DNA of 64,000 bases from Enterococcus malodoratus ATCC 43197 (GCF_000407185.1 NZ_KE136481.1:699136-763135); one strand, 5' to 3'; counted from the first letter of the stretch, positions 7,907 through 15,008 are shown. Numbers and translations: made by a program. The notes: generated by a model from the sequence alone, not told the origin.

Positions 7907-8323
7907 TTATTTTGTCACGATTAATTTTCCATCTCTGTATACATCAGCGAACTCTAATAATGCTTCTGCTTTTAGATCTTTAATGCTGCGTTCTGAGTAT
8001 CCTAGTTCTAATCCGATTGCAAAAGCGGTCAGTTTTTCATTTTCACAAAAGGTCATCGAGATGATTTCTTTGCTTATTCGTGAAATACGGTTTAACGCTG
8101 CGTTTATTTCGTTCAATTCATTTTCTGCATCCACTCTGATGCACGTAGCGTCTTCTGATTTATTTGTATATGAACTCGGCGTTCTCGGCATATCGCTTAT
8201 AATTGGTGATCGCAAATTTATCTCGTCCTGTCCTGCGATCCTACTCAAACGACGGTATGAAGCTAGTATTCGTTTTGCTTTGAATTTTGTTTCTCTTACA
8301 TCTATCTCTTCGAACAGTTCCAA
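7907..8323 (-). CDS. ArpU-family late transcription regulator
   Basis: A 138-residue protein with a helical N-terminal half and a C-terminal sigma-like helix-turn-helix (FAIGLELGYSERSIKDLKAEAL, residues ~103-125). ArpU/RinA-like proteins switch on packaging and lysis genes late in infection. Its position immediately before the late promoter and head genes supports this role. The plus-strand ORF over the same bases is a shadow. Confidence 0.82.
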   Translation of the reverse strand: MELFEEIDVRETKFKAKRILASYRRLSRIAGQDEINLRSPIISDMPRTPSSYTNKSEDATCIRVDAENELNEINAALNRISRISKEIISMTFCENEKLTAFAIGLELGYSERSIKDLKAEALLEFADVYRDGKLIVTK

Positions 8324-8337
8324 GGCGATCGCTCCTA

Positions 8338-8396
8338 TGCTATAATATTATGGATGAGATAACGTTTAGCACTGAGCGAAAGCTTGGTGTTTTTTT
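8338..8396 (+). ncRNA. Short plus-strand transcription unit C
   Basis: TGC-TATAAT (8338-8346) is a consensus extended -10. About 23 bases later comes CACTGAGC-GAAA-GCTTGGTG (8370-8389), an eight-pair stem with a GNRA-type tetraloop, then seven Ts. It starts 17 bases upstream of, and diverges from, the ArpU-like gene. The RNA would be ~45 bases. Confidence 0.5.
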
Positions 8397-8397
8397 G

Positions 8398-8491
8398 TGA
8401 TATAATCGTTGTGAGCTAGGCTTTTCCTTCAATGGGCGCAAGCATATTTCAACTAGCTCAGGGACTGTTATGTCGGGTAACAGTCCTTTTT
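8398..8491 (+). ncRNA. Small RNA unit D (GAGCTAG family)
   Basis: TGA-TATAAT (8398-8406) abuts the T-tract of unit C. The RNA opens with GAGCTAG (8413-8419), which pairs with CTAGCTC (8453-8459) to close a ~33-base loop. A terminator follows: GGACTGTTA (8462-8470) with TAACAGTCC (8478-8486) and five Ts. The same plan and the same closing stem occur at 10,644 and 10,742. A second hairpin with GAGCAGCC/GGCTGCTC lies at 8,492-8,518. Confidence 0.68.
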
Positions 8492-8519
8492 AGAGCAGCC
8501 AGTGGTGGGCTGCTCTTTC

Positions 8520-8720
8520 TTATTTTTCAGAGTCACTTATTTTGATGCCGTTTATTTTAGCTTCAACATAAAGTCTGTTTAGAGTATTTCTCTCATTATT
8601 AATATATTTTTCTATGGACTCTCGAGCAGTTGGATTTTGTTTTGTTTTCAATTCTTCTTCAAGCGAGACAATCTTATCTTTTTGTAACGCTATTTGCGAT
8701 CGAATCCTTCGATATATCAT
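8520..8720 (-). CDS. Small helical phage protein, unknown function
   Basis: A 66-residue, highly charged, probably coiled-coil protein (LQKDKIVSLEEELKTKQN in the middle), with AAGGAGG before ATG 8720. It lies between the small RNA units and the IS30 insertion. No known family is recognised. Confidence 0.55.
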   Translation of the reverse strand: MIYRRIRSQIALQKDKIVSLEEELKTKQNPTARESIEKYINNERNTLNRLYVEAKINGIKISDSEK

Positions 8721-8806
8721 TTCTAAACCTCCTTTATTTGCGACGATTACGGAATTAATTTTCTATTTTTAAATTGATTATGGTATTCTTTTATTATGAT
8801 ACGCCG

Positions 8807-9858
8807 ATTGTAAAATTAAGCTAGACAACTAAAAAAGCCATTTGTGCTACACTCAAAATAGTTCTGACCAAAGAATTATAAGGAGTGAGTACAAATGACC
8901 TATACCCATCTTACAACGGATGAACTTGTAATGATAGAGTCTTATTTCAAAATAAATCAATCTGTTGCGAAAACTGCGCATTGCTTGAATCGTTCAAGAC
9001 AAACGATCCATAAAGTATACCTATTCTTCAAGCAAGGAAAATCAGCCTTAGAATACTATCAACAGTATAAGAAAAACAAATCAAACTGTGGTAGACGCCC
9101 GCTTGTTTTACCCGAGGAACAATCAGAATATATTCAAAGAAAGGTTGTTCAAGGATGGACACCCGATGTGATTGTTGGTCGTGCAGCGTTTCCTATTCGT
9201 TGTTCTGCTCGTACCATTTATCGTATGTTCAAAAAGGGGCTATTTAATCCTTCTGACTTACCGATGAAAGGCAAGCGTAAACCGAATGGACATCAAGAAA
9301 GGCGTGGAAAACAAGCTTTCCGCCGCTCTATTCATGAACGTGAAAAAGATTATAGCCAATTCTCAAATGAGTTTGGTCACCTTGAAGGTGACACTATCGT
9401 AGGTCTGAAACATAAAAGTGCTGTAATTACCTTAGTTGAACGATTATCAAAAGTTATCATCACATTGAAACCGTGTGGTAGACAAGCGATTGATATTGAA
9501 AAAAAATTAAATCATTGGTTTGAATCTGTACCGAAAAATCTATTCAAATCCATCACTTTTGATTGTGGAAAGGAATTTTCAAATTGGAAACAAATCAGTA
9601 ATGCCAATGATATTGCCATTTATTTCGCTGATCCAGGAACGCCGTCTCAAAGAGGCCTAAACGAGAATTCTAACGGATTGTTACGTAGAGATGGTTTATT
9701 GAAATCTATGGATTTCAATTCAGTAGATGAATCTTTTATTCAATCTGTCACATCTAAACGAAATAATATTCCTAGAAAATCACTGGATTATCGAACACCT
9801 TTGGAAGTATTTTTGAGTTACGTAAGTATTGATGATTTGTCTAACTTAATTTGACAAT
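8807..9858 (+). mobile_element. IS30-family insertion sequence
   Basis: The 1,052-base element is bounded by 22-base inverted repeats, left at 8807-8828 (ATTGTAAAATTAAGCTAGAC...) and right at 9837-9858, differing at two positions. It holds a single transposase gene whose stop lies inside the right repeat, which is normal for the family. The ends are placed from the repeats; no clear 2-3 base target duplication was identified, so boundaries could shift by a base or two. Confidence 0.85.
8895..9854 (+). CDS. IS30-family transposase
   Basis: A 319-residue protein beginning MTYTHLTTDELVMIE with an N-terminal helix-turn-helix (AKTAHCLNRSRQTIHKVY, residues ~22-40) and a DDE integrase core. HLEGDTIVG (~residue 163) supplies the first Asp, SITFDCGKEF (~220) the second, and GTPSQRGLNENSNGLLR (~255) the Glu with the family's typical surroundings. 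The frame is intact and full length, with AAGGAGTG before ATG. It is similar in style to enterococcal IS30 elements. It appears functional. Confidence 0.93.
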   Translation: MTYTHLTTDELVMIESYFKINQSVAKTAHCLNRSRQTIHKVYLFFKQGKSALEYYQQYKKNKSNCGRRPLVLPEEQSEYIQRKVVQGWTPDVIVGRAAFPIRCSARTIYRMFKKGLFNPSDLPMKGKRKPNGHQERRGKQAFRRSIHEREKDYSQFSNEFGHLEGDTIVGLKHKSAVITLVERLSKVIITLKPCGRQAIDIEKKLNHWFESVPKNLFKSITFDCGKEFSNWKQISNANDIAIYFADPGTPSQRGLNENSNGLLRRDGLLKSMDFNSVDESFIQSVTSKRNNIPRKSLDYRTPLEVFLSYVSIDDLSNLI

Positions 9859-9887
9859 TAAGAATATTAAAAAAAGGAGTGACCACT

Positions 9888-10070
9888 TTGAAAAAAAGAT
9901 CTTTGCTAAATATTTTCCTTTTAATTGCCTTAGTTAATTTTGTTTGTTCCTTATTTTTAATATTCTCAAATGGCATTAGTACCATACTAAAGGTTGCTAG
10001 CTTTTTATTTTTTGTAAACTTTGTTTTGAATATGGTACTTGCCACAAAACGTTCTAAAGGCGAGATTTAA
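9888..10070 (+). CDS. Small membrane protein downstream of the IS, possible moron
   Basis: A 60-residue protein with a basic N-terminus (MKKRSLLN), two hydrophobic segments (about residues 5-25 and 32-52) and a basic tail. TTG 9888 is preferred as start because AAGGAG lies seven bases upstream; GTG 9879 overlaps that site. It is on the plus strand against the lytic genes and is followed by a hairpin with Ts (10,071-10,096). A plus-strand promoter-like pair lies left of the IS (near 8,775-8,800), so the IS may separate this gene from its own promoter. Confidence 0.5.
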   Translation: MKKRSLLNIFLLIALVNFVCSLFLIFSNGISTILKVASFLFFVNFVLNMVLATKRSKGEI

Positions 10071-10096
10071 GGCTAATTTCTATTAGTCTTTTTTGT
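10071..10096 (+). terminator. Terminator after the small membrane protein
   Basis: GGCTAA-TTTCTA-TTAGTC followed by TTTTTT on the plus strand. It also separates the plus-strand gene from the convergent gene at 10,100. Confidence 0.6.
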
Positions 10097-10099
10097 TTG

Positions 10100-10378
10100 C
10101 TATTGCTTCGATTGCCGGATCTCTTGTATATATTCTTCAATTTCTCTCCAGTAGTACTTACTGTCTTCTGGCATCAATGAGGCATCCCATGTGTAATAAG
10201 GTTTTGAGCGTCGAACAGTATACGTTTTATATCCCTCTTTCGGTTTCTTTTCTTTAAATATAAGTCCGACGAGTCTTCGTCTCCTGATCTTAGATCGATT
10301 GTCTCCTGAAAAAGATTTATTTCCAAACATACCTAAATACGTGAAAGCTTTTTCTGGTCCCCAAATCTTGTGTTTCAT
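10100..10378 (-). CDS. Phage early-region protein, unknown function
   Basis: A 92-residue basic protein starting MKHKIWGPEKAFTYLGMFGN with Arg-rich and Tyr/Trp-rich parts, which suggests nucleic-acid contact but shows no defined domain. Its start overlaps the stop of the 57-residue gene upstream (ATGA), so the two are translationally coupled. Confidence 0.6.
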   Translation of the reverse strand: MKHKIWGPEKAFTYLGMFGNKSFSGDNRSKIRRRRLVGLIFKEKKPKEGYKTYTVRRSKPYYTWDASLMPEDSKYYWREIEEYIQEIRQSKQ

Positions 10379-10548
10379 TCTGCCACCTCCAACAATTCTG
10401 GCTTAACTTCTAAAATGGTCGACTCATGAATTGGTGGGTAAGCGAGATTATGATCTGTGATCAAATCATATTTGCGCTCTCCACATTCGCAGTGACCGCA
10501 CAAAACAACTTTTAACGTATGCTGCTCGATTAGTTCTTTTAGTTTCAT
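10375..10548 (-). CDS. Small zinc-ribbon-like phage protein
   Basis: A 57-residue protein starting at ATG 10548 behind AAGGAGGAATATTTCC. Near residue 17 it has CGHCEC, a Cys/His cluster that could bind a metal, although a full second knuckle is not visible. The stop overlaps the next start in an ATGA junction. Strong ribosome site and coupling support it as real. Confidence 0.6.
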   Translation of the reverse strand: MKLKELIEQHTLKVVLCGHCECGERKYDLITDHNLAYPPIHESTILEVKPELLEVAE

Positions 10549-10579
10549 TGGAAATATTCCTCCTTGCTACCGTTCGCGG

Positions 10580-10725
10580 TTGATTTCGAAAACGCTATCT
10601 TGTTAAAATATATTTGTCTTTTGAGAAGACAAAATATGTGCGCGAGCTAGGCTTCTTACCGATTAATTAGCTTCCCCATTCCCTAGCTCATGGACTGCCG
10701 TATCATACCGCGGTAGTCCTTTTTT
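10580..10725 (+). ncRNA. Small RNA unit E (GAGCTAG family)
   Basis: Promoter TTGATT (10580-10585), 18-base spacer, TGT-TAAAAT (10604-10609). A hairpin TTGTCTT/AAGACAA (10614-10632) precedes the family body: GAGCTAG (10644-10650) pairs with CTAGCTC (10683-10689), then GGACTGCCG/CGGTAGTCC (10692-10719) and six Ts. The closing stem and the GGACTG terminator start match unit D, while the enclosed loop differs. Confidence 0.65.
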
Positions 10726-10726
10726 G

Positions 10727-10828
10727 TGTTATAATTTAAACGAGCTAGGTTCTTCCTTTTTGATTTCATTAATCTGAAGCATATTTCAACTAGCTCAGAG
10801 ACCTCCGACTTATCCCGGGGGTCTTTTT
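10727..10828 (+). ncRNA. Small RNA unit F (GAGCTAG family)
   Basis: TGT-TATAAT (10727-10735) lies directly behind the T-tract of unit E. The body runs GAGCTAG (10742-10748) with CTAGCTC (10790-10796), then terminator GACCTCCG/CGGGGGTC (10800-10823) and five Ts. The 3' part of its loop, AGCATATTTCAACTAGCTCA, is identical to unit D, showing common descent. Confidence 0.66.
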
Positions 10829-10829
10829 G

Positions 10830-10945
10830 TGCTAAAATACTCAAGTCTAGCGGAAACTAGACGAAAGCTCTTTTTCCGAATTAAATTTATCTTTTTAAAG
10901 TAAATCTAATTCATTGACCGTTGGAATCAGCCCAACGGTCTTTTT
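10830..10945 (+). ncRNA. Short plus-strand transcription unit G
   Basis: TGC-TAAAAT (10830-10838) abuts the T-tract of unit F. It has a 5' hairpin GTCTAG-CGGAAA-CTAGAC (10845-10862), a middle AT-rich stem (GAATTA...TAATTC), and a terminator GACCGTTGG/CCAACGGTC (10916-10940) with five Ts. Three hairpins fill ~100 bases; no ORF is present. It lacks the GAGCTAG stem. Confidence 0.58.
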
Positions 10946-10959
10946 CTATGCAATCGCTT

Positions 10960-11040
10960 CGGTTACCGGAACTAAATTGCCGAAAACCTACATTTTCGAT
11001 GGCCCTTTTCCTACATTTTCAATGGCCATCTTTTTTTACT
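10960..11040 (+). repeat. Short direct repeat with terminator-like stem
   Basis: CCTACATTTTC(g/a)ATGGCC occurs twice (about 10,999-11,016 and 11,011-11,034 region, spaced by CTTTT). GATGGCC and GGCCATC form a seven-pair stem followed by seven Ts, so this probably terminates plus-strand transcription. Nothing coding is seen here. Confidence 0.45.
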
Positions 11041-11060
11041 TGTTAGGCTGAGTTCCCTAC

Positions 11061-11214
11061 TCACCACACAAAAACTTTCTTCTCTGTTTCATCAAATTCA
11101 ACTTCGCATGATTCATGAGTGTAAAATTCACCTATCCCCATTTCAGTTACATGGACTTCGAGGGATTTGTCTTCAATTTTTCTCTAACTCTTCAATTAAT
11201 TCTTTGACTGTCAA
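11061..11214 (-). pseudogene. Small phage protein gene broken by a one-base frameshift
   Basis: A TTG start at 11214 behind AGAGGAGG reads MTVKELIEELEKN then stops. If one A is removed from the A5 run in GAGAAAAATTG, the frame continues as ELEKIEDKSLEVHVTEMG and on to VFVW with a stop at 11061. The restored ~50-residue protein has a natural, acidic, conserved-looking sequence, so this looks like a recent single-base insertion (or a sequencing error in a homopolymer). Confidence 0.55.
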
Positions 11215-11325
11215 TTTCTAAACCTCCTCTATTGGCTGAGTTAGCCTGCTTTTTAATTACAATAGTTTTGAAAGTGCTTTATTTGATATAATCTTCTTAT
11301 AAACTTAATAAGGAGGTGAAAAAAA

Positions 11326-11736
11326 TTGGATAACAAAAAAATAATATTTTCAGAACTAGTTAGACAAGGCTTTATTTTTGCAAATAAGAGTCATAAAATA
11401 CTGTTCCAAATTGAAAGTGATGACGATTTGATAAAAAAATTATCTGACCTTACTTGCGCATTAGCCTATCTAACTGAAGCTCATAGTCTTTATTGTGACG
11501 CTGAGGTATTTCTAAAAGACAATATTGAAACTTTGGACGATAGACCAGAATTTACGTCTCTAATTGATAAATTTAAAGTCTATAATCGCGAATTTTTGAA
11601 TAATGTTAGAACCAACCATAGCCATCAATGGACTGATATAGAATTCCGAGCTTTCGCAGATAGTTTTCGTGATGCAGGAATTTTATTGAACATTGACGGT
11701 GTTCACTCATTTGTTGATTCTGCAAAAGAAGACTAG
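11326..11736 (+). CDS. Plus-strand accessory (moron-like) protein, unknown function
   Basis: A 136-residue helical protein starting at TTG 11326 behind a perfect AAGGAGGTG. Its sequence is acidic with HSHQW near residue 98 and no known domain. It runs against the lytic genes and carries its own TG-extended -10 (TGATATAAT at 11,287-11,295) and a strong terminator right after the stop. That self-contained layout is typical of a moron expressed from the lysogen. Confidence 0.65.
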   Translation: MDNKKIIFSELVRQGFIFANKSHKILFQIESDDDLIKKLSDLTCALAYLTEAHSLYCDAEVFLKDNIETLDDRPEFTSLIDKFKVYNREFLNNVRTNHSHQWTDIEFRAFADSFRDAGILLNIDGVHSFVDSAKED

Positions 11737-11741
11737 TCCTT

Positions 11742-11768
11742 AAGAATCTGCGTATGCAGATTCTTTTT
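11742..11768 (+). terminator. Terminator after the moron-like gene
   Basis: AAGAATCTGC-GTAT-GCAGATTCTT followed by a run of Ts, a ten-pair stem on the plus strand. Confidence 0.85.
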
Positions 11769-11839
11769 TTGGCTTACTTATTGAAGTTTGACATGTTCAA
11801 TCTTATTGATTTTTTCCTGCATAGGCGTGGTTAACGGAA

Positions 11840-12061
11840 CTAATCTTTCATCCAAAACATCCACTTGATTAATTCTTCCTGCGTTCCATTGAAGTAGAGA
11901 TTCAATTCTGCTCCAAAAATTATCAAAGCTCCTATAACAAACAGAATAGCCCCAAATACTCGCCAACCTTTTTCGCTTCTTTCGCTGGCATTAAATAAGG
12001 TGTATCCCAGAGCAGCTATTATGAAGCCGACTATGGTATAAATTATGGTTGTTGCAATCAT
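11840..12061 (-). CDS. Small phage membrane protein
   Basis: A 73-residue protein with two hydrophobic segments (residues ~2-22 and ~36-55) joined by a charged loop (NASERSEKGWR). Its start overlaps the stop of the upstream gene by four bases. No family is recognised. It could be an accessory or exclusion protein; there is no direct evidence of function. Confidence 0.6.
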   Translation of the reverse strand: MIATTIIYTIVGFIIAALGYTLFNASERSEKGWRVFGAILFVIGALIIFGAELNLYFNGTQEELIKWMFWMKD

Positions 12062-12339
12062 TCGCTGTCCTCCACTGCTTCATAGGTTGCTTCAAAAATA
12101 TCAGGCTTACATGGGTACAGCTCACCTTGTACTCCTTTGATCACATAATCTCCGGGTGTTACTAGCATGTTTCCTTCGAGCGTTTTGATATATAAGTCTC
12201 CTTGCCCTTCCCAAACGAACACGCCGTTCTCGTTTGCTTCCATTGCCCAATCTGGTGCATAAGGTGTGCCATCGGAATAAATCAAATCTCCGTCATACTG
12301 AAACGCTTCGATTACTACTGGTTTCTTTCTATATTTCAT
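12058..12339 (-). CDS. Conserved small phage protein (MKYRKKPVVIEAFQYDG type)
   Basis: A 93-residue protein starting at ATG 12339 behind AAGGAGGAAAAATA; a longer reading to 12,495 overlaps the upstream gene and has no site. The opening MKYRKKPVVIEAF and the PGDYVIKGVQGE segment near residue 65 are common in phages of Lactobacillales and staphylococci. Function is unknown. Confidence 0.75.
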   Translation of the reverse strand: MKYRKKPVVIEAFQYDGDLIYSDGTPYAPDWAMEANENGVFVWEGQGDLYIKTLEGNMLVTPGDYVIKGVQGELYPCKPDIFEATYEAVEDSE

Positions 12340-12367
12340 TATTTTTCCTCCTTGATAGTGGTCGTTA

Positions 12368-12700
12368 CTAGAATTTCTTTCCGCCGTGCTTGTACGATCT
12401 GCTTTTATTAAATTCATGTTTTTGTTCAATAATGTCTTGCAGATCAATTCCATATCTTTCGCACATGTCCATGATACGAATAACGACATCGGCAAGTTCG
12501 GACGGCACTCCTTCGAGTTTTCCGTATACGCCTAAGTAGGTTTCGTTCAGTTCGCGACCGTTTCTAGACTCTTCAAGCGCTTCTGATAATTCCGAATGAC
12601 AAAGAGCTACTAATGTGCCGAACTCTCTTTCTTCATCCCACCAACCATGCTTCACCGCGTTCTCATGTACTTCTATTTGTAATTGCTTAATTGTTTTCAA
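12368..12700 (-). CDS. MazG-like nucleotide pyrophosphohydrolase
   Basis: A 110-residue all-helical protein with the MazG metal site: HSELSEALEE (residues ~35-44) and, ~30 residues later, SELADVVIRIMD. Such enzymes hydrolyse NTPs or dNTPs to the monophosphate and are common in phages, where they may adjust nucleotide pools or blunt the alarmone response. It lies in the early accessory operon. Confidence 0.8.
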   Translation of the reverse strand: MKTIKQLQIEVHENAVKHGWWDEEREFGTLVALCHSELSEALEESRNGRELNETYLGVYGKLEGVPSELADVVIRIMDMCERYGIDLQDIIEQKHEFNKSRSYKHGGKKF

Positions 12701-12732
12701 ATCAAATCCTCCTACTTTGCTGTTGTGGTCGC

Positions 12733-13029
12733 TTATTTACACCACAATTTTTGATATTTCAGTACCAGCTCCGTGTATTCTTCATCACTTTCAACGTTCT
12801 TGACAGCAACTAAAGCTGTTAAATCTTCTGGATGGAACAGTAAAAGACTTGGCTTTACAGCACTCCATCTGATATTTTCAACCTTCCCCTTAGAACGAAC
12901 TACGCCTATTTGGATAATGTTTTCTCTTTTGTTATAGTAAAATGCAAATTTTTCAGGAAATGTTACTGCCCCGTTCAAGCGTTCCAACCATTCTTTTGAT
13001 CCGACTTTCAAGCCTTGTATTTTTTCCAC
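12733..13029 (-). CDS. Phage protein, unknown function
   Basis: A 98-residue protein beginning MEKIQGLKVGSKEWLERL with a mixed alpha/beta pattern and a C-terminal helix. Preceded by GGAAAGG. No domain is recognised. It sits between the methyltransferase and the MazG-like gene on the same strand. Confidence 0.6.
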   Translation of the reverse strand: MEKIQGLKVGSKEWLERLNGAVTFPEKFAFYYNKRENIIQIGVVRSKGKVENIRWSAVKPSLLLFHPEDLTALVAVKNVESDEEYTELVLKYQKLWCK

Positions 13030-13065
13030 TAAAATCTTTCCTTTCCTAGTGATTGATTTCCTCCG

Positions 13066-13527
13066 TTAGCTGACTTCTTTTAAGAAAACTGTCCAACGTG
13101 TTTTACTACGTTTATCACCAAATAAAGGCTTGTGATCGATATAGGATAATACTTCTCTGAAACTAATTTGATCAGTATTCCATTTGAAAACTAGCGTTCC
13201 ATTAGGTTTTAAAACTCTCATACACTCATTGAATCCATCGTGAATCATTTTTGGCCAGTTGCCGTCAAGCTTACCGTACTTTTTGGCCAACCATGAATTT
13301 TCACCAGCATTGACCATATGCGGCGGATCAAATACGACTAAATCAAACTCATTATCAGAAAAGGGCATTTCTGTAAAATCGGCCAAAACGTCTGGATCAA
13401 CATTGATTATGTGCCCTGTATCTAACTCCTCGTAATATTGCCTTTTGTCCATATATGTTGTGATTGGATTGTTCTTATCAAACCAAAACATCCGGCTGCC
13501 ACAACAAGCATCTAATACCTTTGCCAA
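13066..13527 (-). CDS. Class I SAM-dependent methyltransferase
   Basis: A 153-residue compact methyltransferase. Motif I is LDACCGSRMFWFD (residues ~5-17), the DPPH motif follows in FDLVVFDPPHM (~61-71), and MRVLKPNGTLVFKWN gives the usual late beta strand. DPPH-type enzymes often modify DNA adenine or cytosine N positions. It is shorter than full restriction-modification enzymes and stands alone, so phage DNA protection is one possible role. Its exact substrate cannot be read from the sequence. Confidence 0.75.
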   Translation of the reverse strand: MAKVLDACCGSRMFWFDKNNPITTYMDKRQYYEELDTGHIINVDPDVLADFTEMPFSDNEFDLVVFDPPHMVNAGENSWLAKKYGKLDGNWPKMIHDGFNECMRVLKPNGTLVFKWNTDQISFREVLSYIDHKPLFGDKRSKTRWTVFLKEVS

Positions 13528-13571
13528 ATGATCACTCCTTTCCTCTGTAATAGCCCCAGTTTTAGGAGCTT

Positions 13572-13964
13572 TTACTTTTTGCTAAGAACTTTAGCCTTTG
13601 AAAAATCAAAGTACAGCCCACCGTCATCCAACTTTTCAGGGTATAATCCATAACTGTTCATTTCCAAATCCCATCCGTTTAGCTTTTCCAACAAATGGAT
13701 AAAACGTTGATTGGACCAAATTGGATTTTTGCATTTGTTATTGTCTTTCTTATAGAATTTAGTAGCTCCTGGAGAGTTCTTAGTGCATGGCATAACTGCC
13801 AATAGTTTTTCCTCACTATTCAAGTAAATTTTCACATGGTCAACATAATCCATTCGAGCTGATAACGGTTTATTGAATCTCATGTTGTGTTTTGAAACGA
13901 GCAATCGTGGTTCTCTTTCAATATTCCCAATTTCAATTAATTGAAACTTACCATTTAATTTCAT
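13572..13964 (-). CDS. Phage protein, unknown function
   Basis: A 130-residue protein starting at ATG 13964 behind AAGGAGATTAAAAGC; the upstream in-frame ATG at 14006 lies within the recombinase gene. It is rich in Lys and Asn with beta-strand character. No domain is recognised. Confidence 0.6.
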   Translation of the reverse strand: MKLNGKFQLIEIGNIEREPRLLVSKHNMRFNKPLSARMDYVDHVKIYLNSEEKLLAVMPCTKNSPGATKFYKKDNNKCKNPIWSNQRFIHLLEKLNGWDLEMNSYGLYPEKLDDGGLYFDFSKAKVLSKK

Positions 13965-13986
13965 GCTTTTAATCTCCTTGTTTGTC

Positions 13987-14997
13987 TTATGCAACGTACT
14001 TCTCATGTTCTAACTTCAGATCTGATCCGCTAGTATCAATATATTGCAGCGTCGTATCAACATCCGTGTGTCCAAGAAAGCGCCTTACATCGTTCAAGCT
14101 CATTCCTCTCTTCAGAGCAAATGTTGCTGCAGTTCTTCGAAACTTATGCGGGTGCGCGTGAGCTACATGAGCACGCTTTGCAATCCCTTTGACCATTTTT
14201 TGAATGCCATTCGAAGTCATCTGCGTTCCAACTCCATGCAGTCCGCATATGATCGAACCTTCAAAATGCGGTTTGATCATTAAGTAATTATCAATTGCCA
14301 CTTTAGCGCGGGCATTGACGAAGACCGTGCGCTCCTTATTGCCTTTTCCAATTACTGTAATGGTCCCTCTTTGTTGGTCGTAATTTTCCATAGCCAGCAT
14401 GGTTAACTCAGTCACTCGGCACCCCGTGCTGAGCAATAGTTCAAACACTGCTTTTTCTTTTGGTTTTCTGCAGGAATTCCGCATTAGTTCCACTTCAATC
14501 GGTGTGAAGGCTTTTTTCAGTCGTTTCTCCACCTTAATAGGTTCAACACGTTTTGCTGGGTTCTTGGGGATATATTCTTCCTCGAACAGCCATGTATAGA
14601 ACCTGCAGATGCACCCACGTTCACGATTCAAAGTGGCGCTTGATAAATGGTCCTTCATGTCGCGGTAAGCGATATACAATCGAATATCTTGGGTTGTTAC
14701 GTCCTTGTATTGTTTCTTCACTGATCTTTGGAAGGCGTCGATCGTCCTCATAGCGAGTTCTATCGTGCCGTTGGATAAGTTTCGCAGCTTCATTGACACG
14801 AAATATTGTTTGTATGCAGCAATGTCACCCGATTCGTCGTATATGACTAGATCAGTGTTCTCTTTTTCTACACGTATATGATTTAAATTGATCGTTAGTA
14901 CAATTTTCAATTTCTTAAGTTGATTAACTTCAAGTTCAGGCTCCATGTTACGAATGACAGAATTTATAAACTGCTCTTTCATTTCCACGTTTATCAC
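13987..14997 (-). CDS. Internal tyrosine recombinase, XerD-like
   Basis: About 336 residues, complete. The N-terminal SAM-like core-binding domain spans residues ~60-155. The catalytic domain has STGCRVTEL (Arg), GKGNKERT (Lys), HPHKFRRT (His-x-x-Arg), LGHTDVDTT (His) and TLQYIDT (Tyr nucleophile). The start may be GTG 14997 or GTG 14988; the latter has GGAAGG at better spacing. It lies inside the early lytic operon, 10 kb from the integrase beside the attachment site. Its role is therefore probably not simple integration; XerC/D-like dimer resolution is possible. Confidence 0.88.
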   Translation of the reverse strand: MINVEMKEQFINSVIRNMEPELEVNQLKKLKIVLTINLNHIRVEKENTDLVIYDESGDIAAYKQYFVSMKLRNLSNGTIELAMRTIDAFQRSVKKQYKDVTTQDIRLYIAYRDMKDHLSSATLNRERGCICRFYTWLFEEEYIPKNPAKRVEPIKVEKRLKKAFTPIEVELMRNSCRKPKEKAVFELLLSTGCRVTELTMLAMENYDQQRGTITVIGKGNKERTVFVNARAKVAIDNYLMIKPHFEGSIICGLHGVGTQMTSNGIQKMVKGIAKRAHVAHAHPHKFRRTAATFALKRGMSLNDVRRFLGHTDVDTTLQYIDTSGSDLKLEHEKYVA

Positions 14998-15008
14998 CCT
15001 TCCAAAGG

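Noticed and set aside
9818-10045. A 75-codon minus-strand ORF across the IS right end
   Set aside because: It is antisense to the small membrane gene and crosses the IS boundary; it has no supporting signals.
11778-11966. A 62-codon minus-strand ORF overlapping the 73-residue membrane protein gene
   Set aside because: It begins inside another gene without a ribosome site; only its last ~20 codons lie outside it. A -1 frameshift extension is possible but nothing in the sequence favours it.
12340-12495. N-terminal extension of the small phage protein at 12,058
   Set aside because: The extension lies in another frame of the MazG-like gene; a strong ribosome site precedes ATG 12339.
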